DNA of 64,000 nucleotides, taken from the NCBI GenBank assembly GCA_965225895.1, contig CBDDBR010000007.1, positions 1-64,000 on the forward strand, in the 5' to 3' direction. This document shows, piece by piece, positions 8,346-17,052 of this stretch. A program made the position numbers and the translations under genes. Every line of letters starts with the position of its first letter. The first letter of the stretch is position 1. The DNA is from Endobugula sp965225895 (GTDB taxonomy: Bacteria; Pseudomonadota; Gammaproteobacteria; Pseudomonadales; Cellvibrionaceae). The notes below the pieces were generated by a model. The model was not told where the DNA came from and did not search any database. It saw nothing but the letters and a program-made list of their open reading frames with translations.

Positions 8346-9689
8346 ATGATAGCCATTACTAAACAAGAATTTGCTCGTCGTCGTAAAGCATTAATGGATC
8401 ACATGGAGCCAAACAGTATTGCCATACTGTCGGCTGCCCCCGAAAAAATTCGTAACCGCGATGCCCATTATGCCTATCGCCAAGACAGCGACTTTTTTTA
8501 TCTGAGTGGTTTTCCTGAGCCCGAAGCCGTATTAGTCATTATTCCTGGTCGAGAGCATGGCGAAACCATTGTCTTTTGTCGTGAAAAAGACCGTGAACGT
8601 GAAATATGGGACGGCCATCGCGCAGGGCAAGACGGTGCTTGTAATGACTACGGTGCTGATGATGCGTTTCCCATTGGCGACCTCGATGAAATTTTACCGG
8701 GCTTATTAGAAGGCCGTGAGCGGGTGTACTATTCCCTAGGGCGTGATCCTGCGTTTGATACCCGTGTTATGGGTTGGGTCAATCATATTCGCTCTAATGT
8801 GCGTTCAGGTGCTGTACCTCCGGGTGAGTTTTTAGACCTTGATCATATCGTGCATGACTTACGCTTGTTCAAAAGTGCTGCCGAGGTACGCATCATGCGT
8901 AAAGCCGCTGAAATCTCAGCCGACGCTCATTGCCGTGCAATGCAAACGTGTGCAGTGGGGCAATATGAATACGAACTAGAAGCCGAAATACAGTATCACT
9001 TTATGCGTTCAGGCTCTCGTGCGCCAGCATATACCTCAATTGTGGGCAGTGGCGATAACGCGTGTATTTTGCACTACATTGAAAATACACGACAAATGAA
9101 AGACGGCGAATTAGTGCTGATTGATGCAGGCTGCGAACTCGAATCGTATGCCTCGGATATTACTCGCACCTTTCCCGTGAATGGCCGTTTTTCACCAGAA
9201 CAAAAAGCCATATATCAACTGGTGCTCGATGCGCAATTAGCGGCTATTGCCGAGGTAAAACAAGGCAATCACTGGAACGCGCCACACGAAGTATCTGTAC
9301 GCGTGATTACGCAAGGCTTAGTGGATCTTGGTCTGTTGAGTGGCGATACCAACGAGCTGATTGCCGCTCATGCGTATAAACCATTTTATATGCATCGTAT
9401 TGGTCACTGGTTAGGCATGGATGTACACGATGTGGGTGATTATAAAATAGAAGGCGAATGGCGCTTATTAGAAGCGGGCATGGTGATGACCGTAGAACCC
9501 GGTATTTATATTTCTCCCGACGACGAAAGCGTTGCAAAAAAATGGCGGGGTATTGGCGTACGTATCGAAGACGATGTGCTAGTAACCAAAGAGGGAAATG
9601 ACATTTTATCTAAAGACGTGCCTAAAACGATCGATGCCATCGAGCATATAATGGCAAATCAGCTGCATGGCGCAACAGGTAGCGCATAG
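8346..9689 (+). CDS. pepP: Xaa-Pro aminopeptidase P
   Basis: 447 residues, the expected length. N-terminal AMP_N domain (NRDAHYAYRQDSDFFYLSGF) and C-terminal creatinase/peptidase M24 domain. The di-manganese ligands are visible: D in LIDAGCE, D in ASDITRTF, H in HRIGHWLGMDVHDVG, E in TVEPGIYI and E in GVRIEDDVLV. It removes N-terminal residues preceding proline in cytoplasmic peptides. It lies 2 bases upstream of ubiH, and the four-gene block is read as one operon. Confidence 0.92.
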   Translation: MIAITKQEFARRRKALMDHMEPNSIAILSAAPEKIRNRDAHYAYRQDSDFFYLSGFPEPEAVLVIIPGREHGETIVFCREKDREREIWDGHRAGQDGACNDYGADDAFPIGDLDEILPGLLEGRERVYYSLGRDPAFDTRVMGWVNHIRSNVRSGAVPPGEFLDLDHIVHDLRLFKSAAEVRIMRKAAEISADAHCRAMQTCAVGQYEYELEAEIQYHFMRSGSRAPAYTSIVGSGDNACILHYIENTRQMKDGELVLIDAGCELESYASDITRTFPVNGRFSPEQKAIYQLVLDAQLAAIAEVKQGNHWNAPHEVSVRVITQGLVDLGLLSGDTNELIAAHAYKPFYMHRIGHWLGMDVHDVGDYKIEGEWRLLEAGMVMTVEPGIYISPDDESVAKKWRGIGVRIEDDVLVTKEGNDILSKDVPKTIDAIEHIMANQLHGATGSA

Positions 9690-9691
9690 TC

Positions 9692-10975
9692 ATGTCGCTA
9701 CAAGGTTTACATAGCCAAGGCTCACATACACAAGAACAGCATATCGCCATTGTTGGTGGCGGTATGGTGGGCGTGAGCTTGGCATTAATGCTCTCTCAAG
9801 CTTTTGAAAATAGTCCGCACGCAGTACACATATCGCTGATAGAACAATTTCCTTTTCCTTCTGCTCATACGCAGCAAACGCCTGCCCATCACGCCTCTAG
9901 TTTTGATGCCCGTTCCACCGCATTAAGCGCAGGCAGTGTTGAGCTGCTCAACACGCTTGGTGTATGGAAAAACCTGCAAGAGCAAGCACAAGCGATTCAA
10001 CATATTCATATTTCAGATAAAGGTCATTACAGTAATACACAATTACACGCGCAAGATCACGGCTTAGATGCGCTGGGTTATGTGGTAGAAAATCGCCAGT
10101 TAGGGCATTGCTTATTAGAACAATTACAAAACACAGCCGTTGAATGTATTGCGCCTGCAACCGTATCGGCCTGCCGCATGAAAAAAGGGGGGGCGATATT
10201 ACAGATCACCCAAACTGATGAGCAAGCGCACGACTGTGTAACTGAGCGACATGCCGATGTGGTACTTATTGCCGATGGTACCGACTCACCACTACGACAA
10301 TCGCTGGGGATTGATTGCGATATGACGCCGTACCATCAATCAGCGATTATTATGAATATTGCGCTTAAAGAGCCGCATCAAGGCATTGCTTATGAGCGTT
10401 TTACCGATCAAGGCCCATTGGCGGTGCTACCATTAAAGGATTGTGACGGTTTACATCGAGCCGCAGTAGTGTGGACACGAGATACTCAGCAGGCCGACAC
10501 TGTGATGGCATATAGCGATGCACAATGTATGCAGCAACTACAAACATGCTTTGGCTATCGTGCAGGCTATATTGAGCACGTAGGGCAGCGTCATTGCTAC
10601 CCACTTGCATTAGTACAGGCCAAAGAGCAAGTACGGTCACATATTGTTGTTGTTGGTAATGCCGCACATTTTTTACATCCCGTGGCAGGCCAAGGGTTTA
10701 ACCTATCACTACGCGATAATGCAGTATTAGCGAAAACCCTGCGTGAAGCGGTAGAAAAAGAACAAGCCATTGGTCATTATCAAACCCTACAACGCTACCA
10801 GCAAGAACGCGAGAAAGACCAGCAACTAACCATTGGGCTAACCCATGCAATGGTAGATACTTTTTCATCCAAAAAATGGTCGTTATCTGCATTGCGTCAA
10901 ATGGGCTTATTGAGTTTACATGCGATGCCTTTAGCGAAAAAAACCTTGGCGCGACAAATGATGGGGATGCTATGA
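9692..10975 (+). CDS. ubiH: 2-octaprenyl-6-methoxyphenol hydroxylase
   Basis: 427 residues of the UbiH/UbiF/VisC FAD monooxygenase family. FAD motif near the N-terminus (IAIVGGGMVGVSLALML), the middle DG motif (LIADGTDSPLRQSLG), and the GD-type motif in altered form (VVVGNAAHFLHPVAGQGFNL, N in place of the usual D). It performs an aromatic-ring hydroxylation in ubiquinone synthesis at the inner membrane. Its stop overlaps the start of the next hydroxylase (ATGA). The N-terminus is longer than usual by about 15 residues. Confidence 0.85.
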   Translation: MSLQGLHSQGSHTQEQHIAIVGGGMVGVSLALMLSQAFENSPHAVHISLIEQFPFPSAHTQQTPAHHASSFDARSTALSAGSVELLNTLGVWKNLQEQAQAIQHIHISDKGHYSNTQLHAQDHGLDALGYVVENRQLGHCLLEQLQNTAVECIAPATVSACRMKKGGAILQITQTDEQAHDCVTERHADVVLIADGTDSPLRQSLGIDCDMTPYHQSAIIMNIALKEPHQGIAYERFTDQGPLAVLPLKDCDGLHRAAVVWTRDTQQADTVMAYSDAQCMQQLQTCFGYRAGYIEHVGQRHCYPLALVQAKEQVRSHIVVVGNAAHFLHPVAGQGFNLSLRDNAVLAKTLREAVEKEQAIGHYQTLQRYQQEREKDQQLTIGLTHAMVDTFSSKKWSLSALRQMGLLSLHAMPLAKKTLARQMMGML

Positions 10976-12231
10976 CAGAACATACATCCTATGATGTGGT
11001 GGTGGTAGGTGCAGGCCTAGTGGGCGCTAGCTTTACAGCGTTGGTAGTTGAGCAGATTGCTAAACAACAGCAGCCAGCCTTACCCTTACGTATCGCCTTG
11101 ATTGATCCCGCGGCAGCCCCCAATCGGCCTGATATTCAACAGCCCATTTTTGATCCTCGCGTAGTAGCATTAACTCATGCATCACAACAGCTATTTCAAA
11201 CGATGGGTATATGGCAAACGGTGCAACAGCAACGCGCGTGTGCATACACCCACATGCACGTATGGGATAACGACGGCACCGCCAGTATTGATTTTTCGGC
11301 GGCCGATATTCAACAACAACAACTCGGGCATATTGTAGAAAACAGTATTTTACAATGCGCTGTATTAGATGCATTGGCAGCGCATGTAAACACATCGCAT
11401 GTGCACATAGATCTTATTCGTGGTGTTGGTGTGAGTGCGTTAAAAACAACAACGCATCAAGGTATGCAAGTAACCGAAATAACCTGTTCCGACGATCGCG
11501 TACTGGCGGCAAAACTCATTGTTGCTGCCGACGGTGCACATTCTACGATACGTGAATTGTGTCAGATGCCAGTACGCGCGTGGGAATACGAACATAAAGC
11601 CATTGTTGCCACGGTACGATCTGAAAAATCTCATCAACAAACCGCATGGCAAAATTTTTTATCGTCGGGGCCATTAGCGTTTTTACCGCTAGATCATTCA
11701 TCTCAGCAATATTGCTCGATTGTGTGGTCTTTAGAAAATGAAAAAGCCGATGCCATGATGGCACTTGACGACCATGCATTTTGTCAACAATTGGGTCAGG
11801 CATTTGAACATCGCTTAGGCAAGGTAACATCTACGAGCCGACGTTTTTGTTTTCCATTAACGCAGCGTCATGCCGTTGATTACAGTCGTGACAATATTGT
11901 ATTGATCGGTGATGCCGCACACACCATTCATCCATTGGCAGGGCAAGGTGTAAATTTAGGTTTGTTAGATGCGCAGGCCTTAGCCGCAGAAATAGTACGC
12001 GCGATGGATCGTGGTTTATTCATTAATGATCCTTCGGTGCTGCGGCGTTATCAACGTAAACGCAAAGCGCATAATGTAGAAGTGATGCTACTCATGGAAG
12101 GCTTTAAACGTTTATTTGGCAGCCGACAATTAATAGTACGTTGGTTGCGTAATATGGGTATGAAAAAAGTTAACGAGTGGCATCTACTAAAAAATTGGTT
12201 AGCAAAACAGGCAATAAAAAATGACGAATAA
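10972..12231 (+). CDS. ubiI: Ubiquinone biosynthesis hydroxylase, UbiI/VisC-UbiF type
   Basis: 419 residues. FAD motif YDVVVVGAGLVGASF, middle motif VAADGAHSTIRELC, and the C-terminal VLIGDAAHTIHPLAGQGVNLGLLDA typical of ring hydroxylases of ubiquinone synthesis. The ATG overlaps the ubiH stop by 4 bases, so translation is coupled. By position (ygfB-pepP-ubiH-ubiI order) it is the UbiI/VisC counterpart. The ring position it hydroxylates cannot be told from sequence alone; UbiF-like activity is the alternative. Confidence 0.8.
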   Translation: MTEHTSYDVVVVGAGLVGASFTALVVEQIAKQQQPALPLRIALIDPAAAPNRPDIQQPIFDPRVVALTHASQQLFQTMGIWQTVQQQRACAYTHMHVWDNDGTASIDFSAADIQQQQLGHIVENSILQCAVLDALAAHVNTSHVHIDLIRGVGVSALKTTTHQGMQVTEITCSDDRVLAAKLIVAADGAHSTIRELCQMPVRAWEYEHKAIVATVRSEKSHQQTAWQNFLSSGPLAFLPLDHSSQQYCSIVWSLENEKADAMMALDDHAFCQQLGQAFEHRLGKVTSTSRRFCFPLTQRHAVDYSRDNIVLIGDAAHTIHPLAGQGVNLGLLDAQALAAEIVRAMDRGLFINDPSVLRRYQRKRKAHNVEVMLLMEGFKRLFGSRQLIVRWLRNMGMKKVNEWHLLKNWLAKQAIKNDE

Positions 12232-12604
12232 ACAGACAGTAACGCCCACCCCAGTGCCGCATCCTACGTGGCAAAAAGTGAATACGTTTTACGTCGTATT
12301 CTTAGTGCTCATGGGCATAGTCTGGTGTGCGCAACTGCATACGTTTGGGGGTATCGCAGGTCTTATATCTATAGCGATAGGTTATTTTGTGTATCAAAAG
12401 CAACGGTGGGCATATTTTTCGGCGGCCGTATTATGCTTTGGTTTATTACGCACCGCGATGGATGATGGTTATGATTTTCATCAAGGGTTTCAGTCGGTTA
12501 GTAAATTAATTTATTTTATTGCGATTATTTTTGCTTTAATTCTTCATGAAAAAGTCGCAATAAAAAAATCAAAAGCGAACGACCATAACGCCAGCCCAGA
12601 ATAA
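12221..12604 (+). CDS. Small integral membrane protein, unknown
   Basis: 127 residues with three or four hydrophobic segments (FYVVFLVLMGIVWCA, GGIAGLISIAIGYFV, YFSAAVLCFGLL, LIYFIAIIFALIL) and charged ends. The start overlaps the end of the ubiI-like gene by 11 bases, so it is likely co-translated with the ubiquinone operon. No family was recognised and no function is proposed. Confidence 0.6.
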   Translation: MTNKQTVTPTPVPHPTWQKVNTFYVVFLVLMGIVWCAQLHTFGGIAGLISIAIGYFVYQKQRWAYFSAAVLCFGLLRTAMDDGYDFHQGFQSVSKLIYFIAIIFALILHEKVAIKKSKANDHNASPE

Positions 12605-12605
12605 T

Positions 12606-13199
12606 TTATTGATCAAGATAAAAAAACAATTGTTGTTTTTCTTCCTCACTTAAATTTTCCATTCTCTCAATATTTGCCTGTGGAATATCCTCAGGCTTAT
12701 CTACATGTTCTAAAGCAGCATGTAAGCTATCTTCTCGTAGTATATGAATAATAGGGTACGGTGAACGGTTCGTTAAATTACTGGCATCATCGGCATGAGC
12801 ACCCGCAAAACAATAATGGGGGTGAAAGCTGGCTAATTGAAATACCCCAAGCCAGTGGTGAGATTTTAATTTGCGCTGCGCTTCTTCTAAAAAAAATTGA
12901 TAATCATAAAAATCGTGCAATAGATAAGGCACAACCAATAACGTGGTTTCTTGCTGTTCTATCGGTGTGGCAGAAAGTATTTCCATCTCGTTGATAAGTG
13001 CTTCCATTAATGCACCTTCCTCTGTACTTTCATCAACCACAAACGCAATACGTTGTAAGCGTGCAGGGCGATGAGCAAAAGGGCATAAATTTAAACCCAG
13101 CACCACATTTTCAAACCAGTGTTGAGTGACATCAAGCACATCTTGGCGGCAAGGAATATTGGATGACGATGGGGGTGGCGGTGTATGAGAAGTAGTCAT
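12606..13199 (-). CDS. DUF1415 family protein
   Basis: 197 residues with the family signature near residues 25-45 (VTQHWFENVVLGLNLCPFAHRP) and later FHPHYCFAGAHADDASNLTNRSPYP. A proline-rich leader (PPPPSSS) precedes it. It is cytoplasmic and of unknown biochemical role. It converges on the small membrane gene with a single base between them. Confidence 0.82.
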   Translation of the reverse strand: MTTSHTPPPPSSSNIPCRQDVLDVTQHWFENVVLGLNLCPFAHRPARLQRIAFVVDESTEEGALMEALINEMEILSATPIEQQETTLLVVPYLLHDFYDYQFFLEEAQRKLKSHHWLGVFQLASFHPHYCFAGAHADDASNLTNRSPYPIIHILREDSLHAALEHVDKPEDIPQANIERMENLSEEEKQQLFFYLDQ

Positions 13200-13248
13200 G
13201 GCAACAGAATGATAACGATATAAAAACCCTAGTGTAACACGACCGTAT

Positions 13249-13281
13249 ATGCGCAGAGACTCGGCGTGAGTCTCTGCGCAT
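13249..13281 (-). other. Strong 14-bp hairpin
   Basis: ATGCGCAGAGACTC pairs perfectly with GAGTCTCTGCGCAT around a 5-base loop. It lies downstream of the peroxiredoxin-glutaredoxin gene on the reverse strand. The T-tract is weak on both sides, so termination is plausible but not certain. Confidence 0.5.
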
Positions 13282-13325
13282 TGTGTTTCAGTTGGTTGAG
13301 ATTAAGCTAAAATAATACCCGTGTA

Positions 13326-14060
13326 TTACACGGCAAGCCATTGTTCTAAATCGTCCGCAGTACCAATGTGCTCACCATCAATAAACACTTGTGGTACGGT
13401 ACCTGCGCCGGTTACCGCCGCCAACGAACTGTAAGTAATCCCTTTATCGCCTAATACGATTTCTTCGTAAGTGTAACGATTATCCGTTAAGGCTTTTTTA
13501 GCTCGTAAGCAGTGTGGGCAACCGGGTTTTGTAAATAGCGTAACACGTTTAGGTAAAGACGCTTCAGGGTTGATGTAATTCAACATAGTATCGGCATCGC
13601 TCACTTCAAAAGGATCGCCAGGTACATCGTCTTCGATAAACATTTTTTCAATCACGCCATCTTTTACTAGCATTGAGTAGCGCCATGAGCGATTGCCAAA
13701 ACCAATATCATTTTTACCCACTAACATGCCCATGCCATCGCTAAACTCACCATTACCATCGGGAATAAACGTAATATTATCGGCATGTTGATCGGCTGCC
13801 CATGAGTTCATAACAAAGGTATCATTTACCGATAAACAAATAATACTATCCACACCTTCGGCGCTTAATACAGGGGCTAGTTCGTTATAACGCGGTAAAT
13901 GCGTTGATGAGCAAGTGGGCGTAAACGCGCCGGGCAATGCAAACAATACGACGGTTTTTTGGCTAAAAAGCTCATCACTGGTGACATCAACCCACTGATC
14001 ACCTTGGCGGGTGCGAAATGTAACACTGGGTATGGTTTGGCCTTCTTTGTTCTCTAACAT
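13326..14060 (-). CDS. Peroxiredoxin 5-glutaredoxin fusion (glutathione-dependent peroxidase)
   Basis: 244 residues. The N-terminal Prx5 domain (about 1-165) has the peroxidatic cysteine motif PGAFTPTCSSTHLPRY. The C-terminal glutaredoxin domain (about 172-244) has the dithiol motif KPGCPHCLRAK and GTVPQVFIDG. The fusion reduces peroxides with electrons from glutathione, as in the Haemophilus hybrid enzyme. ATG 14060 follows an AGGATA ribosome site. No oxyR is adjacent. It is transcribed away from the channel gene. Confidence 0.92.
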   Translation of the reverse strand: MLENKEGQTIPSVTFRTRQGDQWVDVTSDELFSQKTVVLFALPGAFTPTCSSTHLPRYNELAPVLSAEGVDSIICLSVNDTFVMNSWAADQHADNITFIPDGNGEFSDGMGMLVGKNDIGFGNRSWRYSMLVKDGVIEKMFIEDDVPGDPFEVSDADTMLNYINPEASLPKRVTLFTKPGCPHCLRAKKALTDNRYTYEEIVLGDKGITYSSLAAVTGAGTVPQVFIDGEHIGTADDLEQWLAV

Positions 14061-14240
14061 ATGAATATATCCTATAGCGGGTTAATATTGTGTGCCGTTA
14101 AGCAGTAAAGACACTATAGCCCTACGTGCTAAAAAGATAAATTAAATTGATTAAATAAGATTAATAGTTTTTTGTTATTGTCTCGCTGCGGCTCAATCAA
14201 TACGCCCTTAAGCTAAAATACACCCCAAAAAAGAGCCAGC

Positions 14241-14663
14241 ATGTTCATTTATCTAATTAATACTTTGTTGATTGCCGTTGTAGTACTGATTCATTACGAA
14301 GCGCTACGTCAGCTGTCTGTGAGGATTCCTGCGCTAGCTATTCACTCGCATTTACGCGTACTTGTGGGTATTGCTGGTGCACTATTAGCACATATTGTTG
14401 AGATATGGTTGTTTGGTATTGCCTATTATGCCGCCTGCATGAGTGATGACTTGGGGGCATTAACGGGGCGCTTTAATGGCTCTCTAATGGACAGTGTGTA
14501 TTACTCTTTTACCGCTTACACCTCATTAGGTACAGGAGATATAGAACCCATCGGCGACCTGCGCTTTTTGGCAGGCCTAGAAGCGCTCACAGGATTAGTA
14601 CTTATTGCATGGACAGCCTCGTTTATGTACCTAGAAATGAGTCGCTACTGGCGAGAAGAATAA
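14241..14663 (+). CDS. Potassium-channel-like two-helix membrane protein
   Basis: 140 residues. Two N-terminal hydrophobic segments precede an Ion_trans_2-like pore: helix (VYYSFTAYTSLGTGDI), then a second helix (LTGLVLIAWTASFMYLEMSRYW). The filter reads TSLGTGD instead of TVGYGD, so potassium selectivity is uncertain. The protein is short, and such channels work as oligomers. Its stop codon directly abuts the end of the convergent integrase gene with no intervening base, so the integron boundary on this side is very tight. Confidence 0.68.
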   Translation: MFIYLINTLLIAVVVLIHYEALRQLSVRIPALAIHSHLRVLVGIAGALLAHIVEIWLFGIAYYAACMSDDLGALTGRFNGSLMDSVYYSFTAYTSLGTGDIEPIGDLRFLAGLEALTGLVLIAWTASFMYLEMSRYWREE

Positions 14664-15638
14664 TTATTCATCAGAAAATACATCACTGAGAGGGCTACGT
14701 ACCACATGCCCCCCACGATTTAATACATGTGTATAAATCTCGGTTGTACGAATATCGGTATGACCTAACTGCTCTTGCACCGTTCGAATATCTGCCCCGC
14801 GCTCTAATAAATGCGTGGCAAATGAATGACGCAAGGTATGACACGACGCAAATTTATTAATATTTGAATGCCTAACTGCATATTTAATCGCACGTTGAAC
14901 TGATTGTTCGCCGATATGATGCCTACGTTGTTTTTTTGAACGAGGATCAACACTCCAACGAGTGGCAGGAAATAAATACTGCCAAGATAATTCAAAGGGC
15001 GCATTAGGATACTTGCGTGTAAGTGCATTAGGCAATGACACACCATCCCATTGTGTATTTAAGCGATCTTGCTCATAAAGCGCGCGTATATACTCAATCT
15101 GTACCGATAGTTTTTTGCAAAGCTCTGGCGCTAAAGTGGTAATACGCGATTTTTTGCCTTTACCCTCACGAACTAAAATAGTCAGCTTATTAAAATCAAT
15201 ATCTTGTACACGCAAGCGAACCGTTTCCATCACCCGCAAACCCGAACCATACATAATGCCAGCACATAACAGCATATGCCCATTAAGATGAGAAAATAAT
15301 TGGCTAATCTCTTTACGAGTTAATACCGTAGGTAATTTTTTAGGTGAACGTGCACGATAAAAATCACTAAAATCGCCCAGCTCTTTTTGCAATACTTGCT
15401 TATAAAGAAACACCAACGCATTCAGTGCAACTTTTTGTGTGTTAGCCGTTACGTTTCGTTGTAGCGCTAAAAAATTTAAAAACTCACGAATCTCAACATC
15501 CCCCATATTCTCAGGGTGCTCAAGTTTATGAAAACGAATGTAATAAGTGATCCAATAAAGGTAGGTTTTTTCAGTGCGAATACTGTAATGTTTGGCGCGA
15601 ATTACATCTTTCACTCCCTGTAAAAATAAAGAGGCCAT
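14664..15638 (-). CDS. intI: Integron integrase (IntI)
   Basis: 324 residues from ATG 15638, chosen because AAGGA lies 8 bases upstream; a second ATG at 15647 would overlap that site. SAM-like N-terminal domain, then the tyrosine-recombinase core: R in GSGLRVMETVRLR, K in GKGKKSR, HTLRHSFATHLLERG (H and R), the second H in LGHTDIRTTEIYTHV and its tyrosine. The insert ALTRKYPNAPFELSWQYLFPA is the IntI-specific patch that reads the extrahelical bases of attC, which separates it from XerC/D. It is divergent from the cassette array, as is usual for integrons. All catalytic residues are present, so it is probably active. Confidence 0.95.
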   Translation of the reverse strand: MASLFLQGVKDVIRAKHYSIRTEKTYLYWITYYIRFHKLEHPENMGDVEIREFLNFLALQRNVTANTQKVALNALVFLYKQVLQKELGDFSDFYRARSPKKLPTVLTRKEISQLFSHLNGHMLLCAGIMYGSGLRVMETVRLRVQDIDFNKLTILVREGKGKKSRITTLAPELCKKLSVQIEYIRALYEQDRLNTQWDGVSLPNALTRKYPNAPFELSWQYLFPATRWSVDPRSKKQRRHHIGEQSVQRAIKYAVRHSNINKFASCHTLRHSFATHLLERGADIRTVQEQLGHTDIRTTEIYTHVLNRGGHVVRSPLSDVFSDE

Positions 15639-15857
15639 AAAATTCATCCTTGAATTAATTAACGAGTAAGTTTCAGTATTGCCTTACAACAAAATAAAGT
15701 CAATAATGAACAAATACGCGTTTAAACACGCCGCACACTCACAGGCAGGTGAAACCCATTGAAAATAAAACAACTTTCCAAAACACTCACCCAAACACCT
15801 GTGGATAAATGTCTAAACGACGCATTTCATTCACGTCGTTTGTACGTCTAATAAGCT
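15639..15857. other. Integrase upstream region
   Basis: About 220 bases between the integrase start and the putative attI point. It would hold the intI promoter and possibly the cassette promoter. I see no convincing LexA box (CTG-N10-CAG); one near match (CTG-N8-CAG at about 15931-15944) has the wrong spacing and lies further right. Confidence 0.35.
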
Positions 15858-15864
15858 GTTATAT
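15858..15864 (+). other. attI: Putative attI recombination point
   Basis: GTTATAT in the context AAGCTGTTATATACC is the first GTTA-type core to the right of intI in the cassette orientation. The same GTTAnnn core ends every attC downstream. Assigned by position and core only. Confidence 0.45.
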
Positions 15865-15986
15865 ACCCCAACCACAAGAAACAAGTCCTCGTAATTAGAA
15901 TTTAGTTATTGCAATTTATACAATATTCCTGTATCATGGCAGTATGACTATACCTTTAATTAGGTAGAATCTGTTGTGCCTACTCT

Positions 15987-16468
15987 GTAGAGTTCTTTAT
16001 AGAGGGGTTTTACTGTAGAAGTGTGTCGCAACTGAGGTAGTTCTAGCTACCTCAATCACTAAGTAATACAGGGGTGTATCTAAGCAAGTGACATATTAAA
16101 GGTTTAAAAACCCGTGTCAACCCCTGTTTCAATAAATTAATTAAATTATTAACAGGAAACAAAAATAACTTATGGATTTTAACTTATATCTACAAAACAT
16201 TACCTATACATTGTTTATAGGTACAATAACTATAATATCTTTACTTAGTCTAGTACATAAAATACTAGATGCAATCATAGTAAATAAAACCCCTATAGAT
16301 AAACTAGAGGTTTATTATCATGTAAGTGCATTAAATAAAGGTATAGTCACTATTCCACAACCACATAGAGAGGTTAAACAAATACCTAAAACAAAGGTAA
16401 TAGCTAAATCCTCACTACGTAAATAACAATTAAGTAGTAGGTTAAAACCCCTCTTTAAAGAACTCTAC
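15987..16468. repeat. Long-range inverted repeat enclosing the first cassette gene, with nested hairpins
   Basis: The arm at 15987-16013 (GTAGAGTTCTTTATAGAGG...) is repeated inverted at 16442-16468 with about two mismatches over 27 bases. Inside the left part are a hairpin at 16033-16054 (TGAGGTAG / CTACCTCA) and a nested CAGGGGT / ACCCCTG pair at about 16068-16130 that encloses GTGACA / TGTCA. The stretch 15859-16171 has no gene. The arrangement looks like a structured RNA or an operator-like element of cassette 1; its role is unknown. Confidence 0.6.
16172..16426 (+). CDS. Cassette 1 gene: small single-helix membrane protein
   Basis: 84 residues with one hydrophobic segment near the N-terminus (TLFIGTITIISLLSLV) and a basic C-terminal tail (KQIPKTKVIAKSSLRK). 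Base use is very AT-rich compared with the flanking core genes, which suggests transfer. The ribosome site is weak: AGGA about 15 bases upstream. It lies between the arms of a long inverted repeat. No family recognised. Confidence 0.5.
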   Translation: MDFNLYLQNITYTLFIGTITIISLLSLVHKILDAIIVNKTPIDKLEVYYHVSALNKGIVTIPQPHREVKQIPKTKVIAKSSLRK

Positions 16469-16506
16469 ATTATTAATAAACTCCTACCTAGTTAATAGAC
16501 AGGATT

Positions 16507-16573
16507 GGTATAACAAGGTAACTCACTAGGATTTACTACGCGTTGCTTCGTAAACCTGTGGTTACAGCGTTAG
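16507..16573 (+). repeat. attC: attC site 1
   Basis: R'' core GGTATAAC at 16507-16514 and R' core GCGTTAG with the crossover at 16569/16570. The two ends pair (TAACAAGGTAAC with GTGGTTACAGCGTTA in part) and TTTAC pairs with GTAAA inside. Confidence 0.75.
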
Positions 16574-16591
16574 TTTTCAAGAGAGGTAAAA

Positions 16592-16960
16592 TTGGGTAGA
16601 TTAAGTCAATTTTTTAAGAAGCATTTGGTTGGAGTTTTTATTGTAGGTGTTCTAGCTAGTTTAACTTCAGCTTATATATTTGACTTCATTCCAAAAACGC
16701 TTACTAATAGCCAAAAAACTATAGAGGGCGTTATAGTATTAAATAACTTCGAGGTTTACGAAGTTAAGTATGGCCTTGAATTTAAAACACCACCACAGCT
16801 TCAATTTTATCAAATGCTAAACGGTAGAAATGGGGGTATATTTCAAGGTGAATCAATTAAACTACTAGAGCAACTTAACGATGGCTTTAAATATGAAGTT
16901 GTCAACGGCATCACTAGTGGTGAAAACATAAGATGGGTAGCTAAAGGTTATTCTAAATAA
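16592..16960 (+). CDS. Cassette 2 gene: membrane-anchored protein, unknown
   Basis: 122 residues from a TTG start supported by an AGAGG ribosome site about 6 bases upstream. One N-terminal helix (LVGVFIVGVLASLTSAYIF) is followed by a polar domain of about 90 residues predicted outside the cytoplasm. The C-terminal half has an SH3-like feel (GGIFQGESIKLLEQL, RWVAKGYSK), which is a guess. No family recognised. Confidence 0.55.
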   Translation: MGRLSQFFKKHLVGVFIVGVLASLTSAYIFDFIPKTLTNSQKTIEGVIVLNNFEVYEVKYGLEFKTPPQLQFYQMLNGRNGGIFQGESIKLLEQLNDGFKYEVVNGITSGENIRWVAKGYSK

Positions 16961-16961
16961 A

Positions 16962-17052
16962 AACTAACAAGTATGTCATGTCGCCGCAAAAAAAACGCGG
17001 CTGGGACTGGCATTACGCTGCGCTTCATGCCAGCCCCATACATGAGCGTTAT
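16962..17052 (+). repeat. attC: attC site 2
   Basis: R'' core AACTAAC and R' core GCGTTATAG, crossover at 17048/17049. The internal stem includes GCCGC / GCGGC and CTGGCAT / ATGCCAG. It shares the GCCGCAAAAA block with sites 5 and 6. Confidence 0.85.

Noticed and set aside
15931..15944. A LexA-like site in front of intI (CTG...CAG).
   Set aside because: Spacing is eight rather than ten bases and it lies inside the first cassette, beyond the attI point, so SOS control is not claimed.
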